Assembly: GCF_000315625.1 (NCBI RefSeq)
Contig: NW_005434656.1
Location: 777,925 to 841,924 of the forward strand
Direction of reading: 5' to 3'
Source of the DNA: Guillardia theta CCMP2712
Lineage: Eukaryota; Cryptophyceae; Pyrenomonadales; Geminigeraceae
DNA: 64,000 bases
Under the pieces are notes generated by a model that was given only the letters and a program-made list of their open reading frames with translations, ran no database searches and was not told the DNA's origin. This document shows, in pieces, positions 11,091 to 22,289 of this stretch (its first letter is position 1; each line of letters starts with the position of its first letter). The position numbers were made by a program, and so were the translations under genes.

Positions 11091-12579
11091 TTGTTTAGTC
11101 GAAATCTCCTGATGGAGGGAGATACGGCAGACAAGAAGCAAGATCCGCTGCCCTCCGAAGGTGCCATGGCGATTTTAATGCGGAGAGACGAGGGAATAGC
11201 TTGTTCACGATGCCGAAAGCACAAGATCAAGTGCAGCAAGATGAAACCCTGCTGCACTTGCAGCAGGATGGGGCTTGAGGATCAGTGTGACGCCATCTTC
11301 GGGGTTTCAGCGTGTTGGCTGTGCAGGCGGTCGAAGATCAAGTGTGACAAGAAGCGACCGTGCGGGACTTGCATGAAGAAGGGCAGGTCTAAGGAATGCC
11401 TGTCTTCCGATCATGAGACGGGGCCTATGGAGGAGGATGCCGTCTCTGTAAAGCAGGAGGACGCCGGGACGGTGAGGCCTCGAATAGAGACTCCCAACCG
11501 CCCTTGGCCCTTGCGGCTTGAGATGGAGTTTGGGACAGTCCCTCCTCGGATGCTGGAGCCGGACGAGAAGGATGGGGGGTTGATCTCCCCGCTCATTGTG
11601 AGGACTTCGCAGCTTGGCTACGACCACACATCGATCCTGTACATGTTCAACACGATGGGAGAGGACCTCTCTAACTCGATCAAGAACCTGATGACAAGTC
11701 TTGCAAACTACAGGCCGAACATGTTCAATCAGAAGACTAGCCCCCCATCATCATTGCTGATGGCCAGGTCGGAAAGCTGTGACGTCGGGAACGCAGCTGA
11801 AAACTCGTGGACTGTGTACTGGAAGGCCAATGGCTTAATACGGGAGAGGATGAAGGTAGGGAGCGGACTCGGACACATGCTCAAGAGAAACCCTGAGGAG
11901 ATTCTGGCACGGGCAGCTCGGTGTGAGCAGGAGATTCCTTCCTCAGACGTCGAGTTCATGTGCATGATCCTAGACGACCTGTTGACGCCAGCTGATCCGC
12001 AGCTTCTGCGATATCAGCGGATCTGCAGGAGGAGCACAGATGGGAGGCTAGAGGAGTCCAGCTTGATCAGGTCGAGTTCGACAAGGCGCTACGACGACAA
12101 CGGGCGTCTTGTCTCTTCGACACACACGTTGGAGATCTTGGAGCCAGAGGAATGGGACAGGATTCATGCGAACTCTAAGGACTTGTAAGTAGTCTCTCTA
12201 TGTTGATGTACTGGCAAGATTTTATGCTTGATAATGCCAGCTGAGATTCAAGGCTGCATGCTAGATGCCTGAATCGTCGTGTTGGCAGGAAGATGTACCT
12301 GCAGCTGCGCCGTTTCTTGGGGGAGGAGACGAGCGGAGAGCAGATGCTGCTCTCGCACCGGCGAGATATCGTGAGACACCTTGCATGGCCGAGGACTCGC
12401 AGTCCGTCTGACTGTTTTGGCAGCTGTTTGACGAGCACTTTGCGACGTTGAACCAGTCAGCGGAAGGGAGAAACAAGTTGCGCAAGATCGCTGATTTCCT
12501 AAACCACAAACTTGAGCTCATTTTGGGCCCATCCCAGCCCTCAGCCGCGAGCCAACGCCAGGGAAGCCGCTGCCCCTGA
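11091..12579 (+). CDS. Protein with two tandem Zn(II)2Cys6 clusters
   Basis: Probable DNA-binding regulator. Exons 11091-12184, 12289-12370, 12424-12579 (443 residues; an ATG at 11112 is an equally good start). Two binuclear zinc clusters lie back to back. The first begins ACSRCRKHKIKC near residue 37, the second CWLCRRSKIKC near 75. Both have spacing C-X2-C-X6-C-X5-C-X2-C-X8-C, with a basic KIKC helix in each. This is the fold of fungal Gal4-type factors, which normally carry one cluster. The remaining 300 residues are not recognised. They include an acidic patch, a Ser-rich stretch and a globular-looking region (EILARAARCEQEIPSSDVEF to LEILEPEEWDRIH), then an amphipathic C-terminus. It is not clear whether the fungal middle-homology region is present; I do not see it. 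The intron phases (TT|G at 12184/12289) support the model. Confidence 0.8.
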
Positions 12580-12849
12580 TGAGGCCCCCGCAGAGGACTC
12601 AGAGGCTGCGGGGTCTTCGCGTGCGCACCGTACTGCCCGGCTCACTGAGTGCCCGGATGGCTCCTTCGAGATCGGATGGTTTCTCGGGAAGCATTGCTGA
12701 GCTATGAAGATGAAGCAAGTTGCCACGTTTGTCACGATGTGTTTAGATCAACTTATTGATGTTTATGCCGCCATGATGCAGGACGGTTCACGGTTTGCTG
12801 TGAGTAATATAGTTCACGTTTGTTGCACTGAGTCCGACTCTCAAGACCG

Positions 12850-13020
12850 AGTTCCGGGCCGAACTTCGGAAGTTGTCCGCCGCCGGGACCGTTGTGAAGG
12901 TGCCCCGGGCCCCGATACCCCCGCCGGGCCGGGCCCCCGGGGCCGACGCCGTGACGGTGACTCAGTCTGAGTCGGACAAGTTGGCTGGCCCGGGCCCGGC
13001 CGGCGGCGGGCGGCCCTCAT
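12850..13020. repeat. GC-rich CCGG/GGCC island
   Basis: About 170 bases that are nearly all G+C, rich in CCGGGCC and GGCCGGGCC words, flanked by GAGTCGGAC/GTCCGACTC-type words (an inverted pair at 12833-12841 and 12970-12978). It resembles islands near 2552, 19563, 23672, 28252, 34128 and 44636. It sits in the 5' flank of the TBC1D31 gene. Confidence 0.6.
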
Positions 13021-13102
13021 CACGCCTGGGCTATTTCACTCATGTTAGTATTTCACTACCACTGCTTTCATGAAACCTATCGGGTCACTTTCGGGATCCG
13101 CA

Positions 13103-16100
13103 ATGGCAGCAGCGCTGCGGAGAGTCGAGGCTCCGCCGTCTGCCGCTCTGATGGCACTAAGGTGAACGTCCTCGTCCTCGTCCTCCTCGTCCTCTTCCTT
13201 CTCCTCCTTCTCCTCCTTCTCATCCTTTTCATCCCTCACCTATTCCATAAATTCATCTCTGGCGTCATGGTTATCCCCACACATCAGCCTCCTGACGAGT
13301 GCTCACTCAGGTTGGACTCGAGCCATCGAGGATCACATCGACGACCTCTGATTGCAGGGATCAAGTTTACGCAGAGCGGAGAGAGGTTTGCGTCCTTGTG
13401 CCTTCTACCTAGTTTCTCACTGTTTGTTCGCCAGGTGTATCATGTACGACAGCACAGGAAAAGGTCCCTGCTGCTGTTGCTTGCGCACCTTGTAACATCC
13501 CCGAGCAGTGTTTCGTCTCAATGTTGAGAAGAACGAGTGGACATACCTCCTGCATGCCGGCCCGAAGATTAAGAGCGTGAGTTTGTCCCATGAGAAGATC
13601 CCCAAGGTTGCGATATGTACAGGCGAGCAGGTTCAGGTCTTCTGCAGGTACTTGGCGGCGCCGTGAGGTGGGAGGCAATCCCTGACGACCTTGCAGTGAG
13701 ACGGGGGAGTGTCTGTCGATGTTCAAGATAGCGCACGGAGGAGAGGGGAGAGAGGTCCTGTTCCTCTCCAACCACATGGAGATTCTGGTCTTCAGCCAGT
13801 CCTCCCTCCACCTCTTGTCAATCAGGACCAGGGCCGCGACCCAGCGGACGTTCAAGGTGGGAGGACAGAGGCTGAGCAGTATCCTTGCTATCCATCTCTT
13901 CCGCCACCTTCTCCTCGTCTGCACGGCTGAGGGACTGTACGCTTACTCCCCGACCAACCTCGAGCTGCCCCTCGCCGCCTGCCAGGGAGAGTTTGCGCTG
14001 AGCAGCAGCTGTGTCTCGTCAGGATTCTTCGCAGGGTCCCCGAGAGGCTCGAGAGCCATCCAGGTCTGGAGGGTCAACGGGAGCGGGGAGGAGGGAGCAG
14101 CCATGGAGAGGCAGCCCAACGTCTACCTCCCAAGTCCTGTCGACAGCCTGCAGGGCATCCAGGGTTCAGCGAGGTGTCCTAGGAGCCATCCCTTGCATGA
14201 CTCGATCGTCGTGTGGTCCGCTGACAGAGCGCTCCAGTTCGTCTCCCTCCCCACAGGAACGATGATCCTGGTGGTCGACCTGGCCTGCTCTTCCTTGACG
14301 TGCCTCGTTGCTCATTGGAGGACCTTCGCCGCCTTGGACAAGGAGGGAGCGGTCAGCTTCTTCGACCTCCCTGGGCTGAGGAGGATGTACTGCGCGGGAG
14401 CTGGGATGGGATCGAGGGATGACAGTGAGAGGAGGAGCCGGGAGGCTGCGCTGACAGGTCAGCACGGCCATGCCGCAGCGAAGCGACGGAGACATGGGGG
14501 AGGAGAAGATGAGGAGGAGCGAGGGGAGTGCAGTTGGTGTGCTATCAGTAACGACGGGGGCCAGCTGGAGGGGGGCGAGTGGAAGGCGAAGAGGAAGGAG
14601 CTACAAGGGGTATTGGCGAGGTGTAAAGAGTTCCCGTCGGAGAGGAGAAGGAAGGTTTGGAGCTTCCTGCTACAGCTTCCTGGGTCGAGGAGGCAGCAGC
14701 AGCTCCTACTCAAGCAGGACGCTGTCCGGATGGCCCAAATCACTTGGAAGGAGCAGGACAGCGAAGACCGAGACCTCTCTTCCCCCCTGTCCCAGCGAGC
14801 ATGGAAGGTCTACAACGGCGTCTCGTGCTGGTGCAAGCTGTTCGCGTTCGTCCCCGAGGTCATCCTGCTGGTACGTTCCTTCTGCAGAATCTTCAAGGAC
14901 GATGGTTTCGCTCTCGAGCTTGTGATCTTCTTCCTCCTCAACCGAGGAGGCGACTGGTTTCGCCAGTGGCCCCTCCTCCCCTCCTACGACCTCCAGTGCG
15001 TGCTGAGGCTCCTGGAGCGCTCGGACCCCTTCCTATGGACGAGGCTCAAGACGTATGGGGAGCAGGTGGCGACTCTGACTTGGAGGATGCTCTGCACCGC
15101 CTGCTGCGATCACATGACGAGCTCGCAGTGGGGGCTGGTGTTAGACCATGTCCTCTCCCGCAGACATTTCTTCCTCCACTGTCTGGTGGTGGCCGTGTAC
15201 CAGGGCTTCCGCTCCCTCCTGTCAGCGACCGTTGACTTCCATCTAGTGGAGGGCATGCGGAGGTTCAAGGTCGGCAGCGTCGAGCAGCTGCTGGAGGACG
15301 CGATGAAGGTGGAGAGGCTGTGTGAGGGACTGGACGACGTCCTCTTGGATGAGCTGAAGGCGAGGGAGGAGGAGAGGGAGGAGGAGATACTCGGGTCTCA
15401 CCTGTACCCTCCCTTCACCAACTTCTCTCAGTCTGCTGTCGACTACCGCGAGCAGCATGTAGGGTACCTGCAAGATGGGAAGGAAATCATGCGGAGGCTG
15501 CAGGAGAGGGAGGAGGAGGAGGAGAGGAGGCAGCGCAAGATGGTCCAGCAGATGTGCCGTGCGATGGAGACGAGCAGAGACGAGCATGAGAGGAGGATAA
15601 GACAGTACGAGGCGGCGATCGACGACCTGTCGTCAGACATCAAGAGGACCCAACGGCAGAGCTCGGAGCTGATGTGGAAGCGCCTGCACAACGCCAAGAG
15701 ATCGGCTGAACTTTTGGATCGTCAGCGCCTGCAGCAGGAGAAAGCAAAGGAGCGGATGGATCAGATCGCGCGAGGGTGGGAGGACATTGCTGCCCTCGAT
15801 CAGGAGGGGATGAAAAGGAGGGAGGGGCAGAGAGATCTGGAGCGAAAGACTGTGGAGGTCAACATGAAGCAGCAGGAGAGGCTAGAGGAGGAGCTGGCGA
15901 GGAGCGCGAGGATAGAGATTCATGTTGAGAGAGAAGCGAGGAGGCAAGTGAGAGAGCTGAAGAAGATCAACTTTGATAGCAGAAGTCACGTTGAGCATCT
16001 TCAAGATCGGAACACTGAGGAGAGCGCAAGGCGATCTGATATGTTCCAGCTCATGAACGCTGTCGCTGATGTCACCAGAGAGATGCAAAGGAGGAAGGAA

Positions 16101-17412
16101 GACGTCGACGATCTAGTTCATACAGAGAGCGAGGAGACTCTGAACCGTATGAGGCAAGTGTTCCGTCAGATCAAGGCATCCTACCACAAGGCCAGACAGC
16201 GAGACCTGCTACCGCACGAGGCGCCTCCTCGCCGCCTCCGACACGAAGAGTTCGCGTCTTCCCTTCCTCCAGATCGCCCAGGAGGCAGAAGACGAGACCG
16301 ACGGCTTGTGGGGGAGGAGGCCGGCAAGTTCAAGTCAGACGGCAGGCAGGAGGAGGCGGCTGGAGGTGCTCGTGCATCGCAGCCTCATCAAGAGCAGGAG
16401 AAGGACTCGACATGTCCATCAAGATCGAGAGTCAACGGCGAGCAGGGAGCGGGAGCTTCTGCTCGGTTGGCAGCGTCACATGAAGAGCATGCTGGACGCC
16501 TCCTGGGCAAGAATCCTCCCGGTATGACTCTTGTGCTCCTTGTAGTCATGCTCTTGAATGTTTGGCAGCTAGAAGGCCAGATAGCGTCATGGAGGAAGAG
16601 GATGTGTACCACTCGCACCAGACTAGACGGCACTCGCATCGAGCAGGAGCAGGAGCAGGAGGTTTGCTCGATTGTTTCTCCTCCGGACCAGACAAGAGAG
16701 GATCTGACGAGTTGCCGGCAGGAGGGGCGAAGCAACAATCAGGACAGCAAGGGTACACCTCCTCTCCTCAGCTCTTATTCTTCGTTGTCCCGCCTCCTCT
16801 CCCTCAATTTTCAAGATCTCCACACTTTGTCCTTCATCCACCGCATGTCTTCCTGGCAGATAGTGTCTCTTTTTCCTCTCATCCTCTCCCTCCTTCCCTC
16901 CCTCCCTCCCTCCCTCCCTCCCTCCCTCCCTCCCTCCCTCCCTCGCATCCCCCTCCACTTGTCTCTCACGCTTCCAAGGTATTGGCAGATGCGCGCAGCT
17001 CTGGCAGGAGTCAACCTGAAGCTCGACTTCCCCGCGCGCGACATGGTCGACAGGTCATGTGAGTCCTCAGGCGAGAAGTTGCTAGAGGACTGGACGATGT
17101 CATCCAGCAAGACGCTGCTGACAAGTGGAGGTAAGGGAGGCTCAGTCACGTGCTCCTTGCTTCAGACTGATCACTTGCTGGAGATCTGCTGGAGGGCAGC
17201 TCGTTTGTTTCCTCCTCCATCGGTAGCGTGTTGCTCTACAGCTTCTCCTCTCACAAGCAGTCACAGGGCCCGTGGACTCTGAGGGAATGCGCTGCCGCGA
17301 CGTGAGCATGGCATGACTGGCAGGACGATCGTTGTGACCTTCACTCCAGGAGCAGCAGGACTGCGGCATCGACGTGGTCAAGTTCGAGGACAGTCAGAGG
17401 AGCTTCTTGTAG
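13103..17412 (+). CDS. TBC1D31: TBC1D31 (WDR67)-like WD40/TBC-domain coiled-coil protein
   Basis: TBC1D31 is a centriolar-satellite/ciliary protein in animals, with WD40 repeats, a divergent TBC domain and a long coiled coil. Well-supported exons: 13103-13161, 13288-13310, 13358-13385, 13435-13463, 13509-13647, then 13697 onward for about 2.4 kb. The tiny exons splice in phase to give LLTSAHSGIKFTQSGERC, then IMYDSTGKVFRLNV (a WD repeat like the animal N-terminus). The TBC-like region (about residues 410-610) starts KVWSFLLQLPG and continues LLNRGGDWFRQWPLLPSYD to LVLDHVLSRRHFFLH. FTNFSQSAVDYREQHVGYL matches the animal IVDYQTQERER segment. A Glu/Arg-rich coiled coil follows (about 640-930). 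C-terminal exons are less certain. There is a frame change between about 16156 and 16271, then blocks ending ILP at 16520, 16569-16750, 16991-17130, and final exons giving VTGPVDSEGMRCRD and EQQDCGIDVVKFED with TAG at 17410-17412. Confidence 0.82.
16886..16944. repeat. (CCCT)n tetranucleotide repeat in a TBC1D31 intron
   Basis: About 15 near-perfect CCCT units in a pyrimidine-rich intron between the exon ending near 16750 and the exon starting near 16990. It could act as an extended polypyrimidine tract. The same repeat, inverted, recurs at 18634-18688 and 45126-45150. Confidence 0.9.
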
Positions 17413-17633
17413 CGCTAGTGACCCTCCTGGGTCTTCGCAAGACGCGGGGGGGGGGTGACAGGAAGAAAACAGGTGAGAGCTGATTTGGAGGTTATATTCC
17501 AGATTACACCGCGCTCCCTAGAGAGGAGGAAAGGCTCAAGAGCTATAAAAAGTACACAACTGACACACGACAACAGAGATCAAGCATGGCTTCAACCGGT
17601 AGAGGCACCGAGTATTGGCCAGGGCCAGGGCCA

Positions 17634-18740
17634 TCAGATCGTGTCCTCGCGATGAAGCTTCACCGAGTTAAGGGAGGCCTTGATCAAGTCGTCGGCCGTA
17701 CTCCCGATCTGCCTGTTCAGCTGCGTGCTCGAGTCAGCCGACTAAATCGGACCAGAGGAAGGGAAAGGGGAGCCTCCACTAGGACTGCTGAAGGGAAGGG
17801 GGGGGGCGGGGGAATGGGGGGATGTTGGACCAACCTTGGCAGTCTCTTTCGACTGGTTGAAGCTTTCTTTCCGAGGATCGTACAAGGAGGCATGAATACC
17901 TGGACATTCAACTCTCACTCTACTTCATTGCGAGAGTCTGATCGCTCTTACCGATGGGCTCAACCACATATTGGTTCGAGTGCTCCGAGGAGGCGGACGA
18001 GATCGTGTTGGTTCTTGAGGACAAGCGGTGCGCTACCTTGAAGCTTTCGTGCAGGCAGTTCTTGAGGCTCCTCATGTCTCTGTGAGCAGCATGGAAGTCA
18101 TTCTTGGGACTGTCTTGGCTCACTTGGACGGCATTGTTGTCGAGACCTGTAGACGGGGTCAGGTACCATCGCACAGCTGAATTCGAAGACCTTTGCTCGA
18201 CGTGGAGCTGCTCGAAGATGACTTAGTGTCCGACGAGGGCTTCTTGGAGGGTTTGGAGGACCTGCTCACTGACTCGGTGCGAGATAATCTCCTCTGGCTG
18301 CTACTGCTGTCCGCCGACTGGGATCTAAGGAACACCTGGCTCGACGGTGTCACCTACTCGGTCATGCAGTAGACACAATGACAATTATACCTCCAAGGAT
18401 CGTTCTTTGTCTAAGAGGAGCTTCTCAAAGCGATCTGCGCGCTCTTTCTGCACTTCGACCTCCTTCTTGATGTCTCCATCACCACCCAGGTTGATCTTCA
18501 GTGCATCATTGATGAATCCGAAGAATTCGTCGATCACGTTGGGCATGGGATCCAAGGGCTCAGACAAGGAATAGCTTTGAACTTGAGAGATGGAGCAAGA
18601 CCGTCCTGAAGGGGAGGGAGGAATGGGTGGAGAGAGGGAGGGAGGATGGGAGGGAGGGAGGGAGGGAGGGAGGGAGGGAGGGAGGGACAAAAATTGCACG
18701 AAGAGGGGACTTGGATCAGAGTTGAGGTTTCAGGTACCAA
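17634..18740 (-). CDS. Unknown Ser-rich, coiled-coil protein
   Basis: Not recognised. Minus-strand exons with good splice consensus encode, in order, a segment around SEPLDPMPNVIDEFFGFIND followed by EVEVQKERADRFEKLLLDKE (about 18607-18400), a Ser-rich stretch SQSADSSSSQRRLSRTES (about 18350-18180), NDFHAAHRDMRSLKNCLHES with SEHSNQYVVEPIG (about 18150-17950), a short exon ending QSKETAK (about 17870-17835) and a last exon 17741-17634 ending SADSSTQLNRQIGSTADDL to a TGA. The 5' end is unclear because a (GGGA)n repeat occupies the expected upstream intron or leader. Heptad-like charge spacing suggests coiled coil. It converges with TBC1D31, with 221 bases between their ends. Confidence 0.5.
18634..18688. 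repeat. (GGGA)n tetranucleotide repeat
   Basis: About a dozen GGGA units, reverse complement of the CCCT repeat at 16886-16944. On the minus strand it lies as a pyrimidine tract just upstream of an exon, the same arrangement as in TBC1D31. Confidence 0.9.
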
Positions 18741-19420
18741 GCGCTTCTTCTCATTGAGGGGGTGGGGGTGATGGAATAATGATCATGGGTCAGCGCTAGG
18801 GGGTAGTTTTACCTGTTTGGACCCTACCCTGTCTTTCATGCAGGCCAATTACACTTAAATTGAGTACCCCCCCCCCTAGACCTCGCGCAACTTCTGTACT
18901 CAACCCACCACCCTACCTTCCCCACAAGCAGTCAAAGTTCAGCCACCCCTCCCAATACCCAAATATCACCCCACCCTTTGACCATTTTTTCAGTCACACC
19001 ATTTCCTCTTTGTCTCTTGCCCGACTTGCGCGCCGCGCTCAACTCAACTTATGTACCCCCACCCCACCCCTTTGTCAACTTTCTTCGACCTTGTCAAGAC
19101 CCCCCCATCAAAATGTCAACGAGGGGGTCCTATGGTGGATCTTGAGTCAGTGAGTCCTGCCGGTACCCGTACGGTCCGACGTGACGTGACATGTCCGGTC
19201 CCTGGCCCCTGGGGCCGACTCGGTTGAGTTCCCTATTGTGAGTACCGGTGGTAGATAGTGGGAATCTGCTAGGAAGTGGGGGTACTATCAACTTGAGGGG
19301 TGCCACCGCGGAGCCTCGGGAACGTACACCACAAAGGTACCCCCTCCTTTCATATGATTTTCACTAGCAAGAAGGGGGTACGAGGAAAGATATAAGTCAA
19401 TTGTTACATTTTAAACTTTT

Positions 19421-19570
19421 CGCTGTCTTTGAAGAGTCTCTTCTCGCCGTATCTTCCCTCTCCTCATTGTCCTGGTACTGATTTTTAACTTAACTTTAAC
19501 CAAAACTTGTCAAGCCTCCTCCACTTCATCGTCGTCTTTACTCAAAGTTAAGTTAAAAAGATCGTCATGG
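19421..19570. repeat. AACTTAAC element, copy 2 (with inverted arms)
   Basis: Contains TTTTTAACTTAACTTT at about 19482-19497 and the reverse complement CTCAAAGTTAAGTTAAAAAG at 19541-19560, giving short inverted arms around a 40-base centre. Left flank CGCTGTCTTT and TCTTCTCGCCGTAT is shared with the copy at 33828-33943 (opposite strand); the right flank holds GATCGTCATGG, also shared. Confidence 0.65.
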
Positions 19571-20037
19571 CGGCGCGCGGCAATCGCCGCCGGATACCGG
19601 CGCCGTTCGGCGGGGGGGCCGGGCCGGCCCGACAGCTGAGCGGCCCGGATGATCCCGGAGTCCGCATCATACTGATGATCGGCCGGTCCGACTCGGCGAC
19701 GGTCCCCAGTCACTGAGTGCGCGCCCCCCCGGGATCACTGAGAATAGAACCGTGGGCCGGTCGGTCGCCTTTGGCACTGCAGTTGCCAGGATCGTACCGT
19801 ACGGTACTGTATGATAATTATTTATCCATCAAAAATACCGTACATGACTGAGTGAGATCGGACTCGTGTGGCGAGGCCCTGAGGCTCAACGTCCCACCCG
19901 TCGGCGGCGGCGGGCCGGGGGGCCAGTAGCCTGTGAGCGTTCGGGTTGAAGTTCTGGGACCGTCTGGCGGGGAGGCACCAGCCTGCCGCAGTCCGTCGGC
20001 CGCTCACTGCTCGGCTGGCGGCGCTCAGTTCCGAAGC
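19563..20037. repeat. GC-rich island, longest in the window
   Basis: Two very GC-rich blocks (19563-19740 and 19880-20037) with GGCCGGGCCGGCC-type words, separated by a short AT-rich stretch holding CGTACCGTACGGTAC. No open frame in it resembles a protein family. Confidence 0.6.
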
Positions 20038-20039
20038 CT

Positions 20040-22031
20040 TCACAACTGCACATCGCGGAGCATGCTGGCATCAAGATGAGGAAGGTTGCTGTTACTGAAA
20101 GCACTCTTAGTCAGCCAGCTCAAATGAATGGCGTCAGTGCGAAAGAGATCGCTGAACAGGAACAAGAAACTTGAAAGAAGGAGAAAAGGAGAGAAGGAGA
20201 GAAGGAGAGAAGGAGAGAAGGAGGGAAGGAGAGAAGGAGAGAAGGAGAGAAGGAAAGAAAAGAGCACTGCCAACAAGCTTGCCACACCTGAATATTCCAG
20301 ACCCGAATTCGAAGCCTTCAACCATAAAAATTTAGAAGGAACATTCAAGTCATCAAGCCGCTCACCAGCCATGGATCCTGCGCCCAAACGCGGAAAGATT
20401 CGACATTGCCAGGAGTAGAAGACTGAGAAATTGTATGCGGCGGACCTGGGTCATCGTAAGCAGAGTCTATCCCTCACCCGTGATCTTCACTCATTCGCAC
20501 CCGACTCGGTTTGGAACAGGAGCGGAGCAGACGATCAGGTTGTAGTTCGGCTCGTCCAAGACCATGTGCAATCTTCTCATCGTTCTGTGCAGCCGACACG
20601 AGTCAGGTCCCAGCCCCACCTGGCAGCAGACCGAGACCTGTGCAAGATCGCAACGAAAGATTTCCTCTCTTCCTCGGACATAGCATGGAAGTACGCCTGA
20701 TGCTGTGCGAGGCTCTGACCGACAAAAAGGAAGTCAATCAACCGACTGACCTTGAGGGGAAGGATCCACGTCTCGAACGGGCAGATCGCAGCGAAAGGCA
20801 CGAACGCCATGAAGTGCTCGTTCCTTTCGATCACTCGCTCCCCAGCCTCCAGCTCTTCCTCAGCCCTGCACGGTGAAAGCAAGAGGAGACAAATCAGGCC
20901 GACAGTGCTGTCAAAGGCTGAGAGCTTACATCTGCACGAAGACAGACTTGCCATGCTTGGTGTAAAACTCCTCGCAAACCTTCATTTGAACTTCAACCTG
21001 CAGCGGGACGGTCGGCAGAGTACGGCGAGGAGGTTAGCAGAAGATCACCTGCCGGGGAATCACAGGTAGAGCAACGATCTGCGAGTGAGGATGCAGGAGA
21101 GAAGCCCCTGCCGTGCCTCCGTTGTTCTTGAACAGCATGACCTGCGAACCAAAACAGTCGGTGGAGAAGAGACGAAGAATCGGGAAAAGAAGAACTGCGA
21201 TACATGCTTCACGAAGCGGTCTTTGTGCCTGTGACACGCATTGCAAGCAAGTTATCAGCAACAGTCACAATACAAGAACGCTCATTACAGATCTGCGCTG
21301 CGTTCCATCCACGCTCTCACCATGAAATCCAATGATTCACGATTCCCTGTTGCTATGATGTAGTTGTGCTGTGGGTTTTCGATGCACACTTCGTGATGCC
21401 CAACTGCCGGCATCTCATTGTTTGTTATTCTCCCGTCTGCAAAGATGTGATGATGGTTGTCTTTGGTCGCGTTGAGGCATGTGAGCGGAGTCACTGCTGG
21501 ATATTTGTTCTGGATGACTCTGAGATCCCAGGCATTGGGATCGCGAAGAGATTTGTACTCTAAGATCGCCTTGGGCGTCATATGCTCGTTTCCCATGCAA
21601 AAAGGACAGGTGATCTCATAGGTTAGACAATCTTTCGCGTACTGCTTGGTAAGAAAGCTCACAGTCTGCTTTGGGCGATTGGCTCGAGCCATTGAATACA
21701 CAACCCACTTGCGAAACAGAAGTAAGATGAGTAGAGAGCGCAGAAAGAATGTAACAAGAGGGAACAATAAGTACGAGTACGAGGACATCTCGTGAACACT
21801 TACATCTCCGGTCGCTGGGTTCTGCCGAAACATCTTGTCGGACAGCTGCTGAGTCTGGCTGGACGAGTCTTCGTCGGAGCAGAGGGACCTTGACGGGAAG
21901 GAGATTGCGTTCAAACATCTCCTGCTTCCTCTCGCACGAGCATTTCCGCGGCTTGACATCGCACATACTGCTCGATCTGCTGCTCTCCCGCACCATGATG
22001 GCTCTGCGCATCGCATCCGCCTTGCTAGCAT
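20040..22031 (-). CDS. GalT/HIT-family nucleotidyltransferase (galactose-1-phosphate uridylyltransferase or ADP-glucose phosphorylase)
   Basis: Enzyme of the GalT branch of the HIT superfamily, which transfers a nucleotidyl group via a covalent His intermediate. Eleven exons resolve in phase: 22031-21804, 21707-21289, 21228-21204, 21141-21049, 20997-20930, 20865-20751, 20696-20638, 20584-20501, 20445-20366, 20315-20288, 20094-20040; 417 residues. Key features: FRQNPATGD|WVVYSMARANRP at the first junction, CPFCMGNE (metal-site cysteines), NKYPAVTP, HHEVCIENPQHN, VMLFKNNGGTAGASL, then the active-site HPHSQ with IVALPVIPRQ, FMAFVPFAAICPFETWILP, and GFEFGSGIF near the end. The HPHSQ triad and PFE-x-W-x-x-P are diagnostic for the family but do not separate GalT from plant-type ADP-glucose phosphorylase; overall resemblance to the latter is good. 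The N-terminal 60 residues are variable, so the start is uncertain. A GAAGG-type repeat (20177-20262) lies in the last intron. Confidence 0.88.
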
Positions 22032-22289
22032 TTTCCGCCCCTACAACAAAAGAACCCCACCCTCAGAGTTTTAATTCTGCCCCACCCCTACCCCCTCAAA
22101 AGTCCACCACTACCACCATCTCCAACGCAAGCACCCAGAGGTACACTATAGCTTTTCATTAGCTAGTTCAAGGCCCATTCTTCTCCTCTCCCTTGTATTG
22201 CTGCACGGCCTGGGATTCCACTCTCACCCCTACCCGTACGGTCACTACCCCAGCAACATGGCCGCCCCCATCACTTCAACTCGCCCCCC

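Larger units (their letters stand above)
18741..20039. other. Gene-free repeat block
   Basis: No coding exon. Holds the GGGGGTGGGGGT motif (18757-18769), C-rich low-complexity sequence (18840-19100), a CCGG-rich patch around 19155-19215, an AACTTAAC element copy (19421-19570) and a long GC-rich island (19563-20037). The CCGTACGG palindrome words at 19167 and 19795 recur beside other islands. Confidence 0.6.

Noticed and set aside
12704-13023. Open frames across the GC-rich island, such as 12873-13073
   Set aside because: Absence of stops is explained by very high GC; residues are only Pro, Gly, Arg and Ala-rich.
21408-21430. Frameshift in the GalT-family gene
   Set aside because: All apparent frame changes resolve into phase-consistent GT-AG introns, leaving a complete 417-residue protein.
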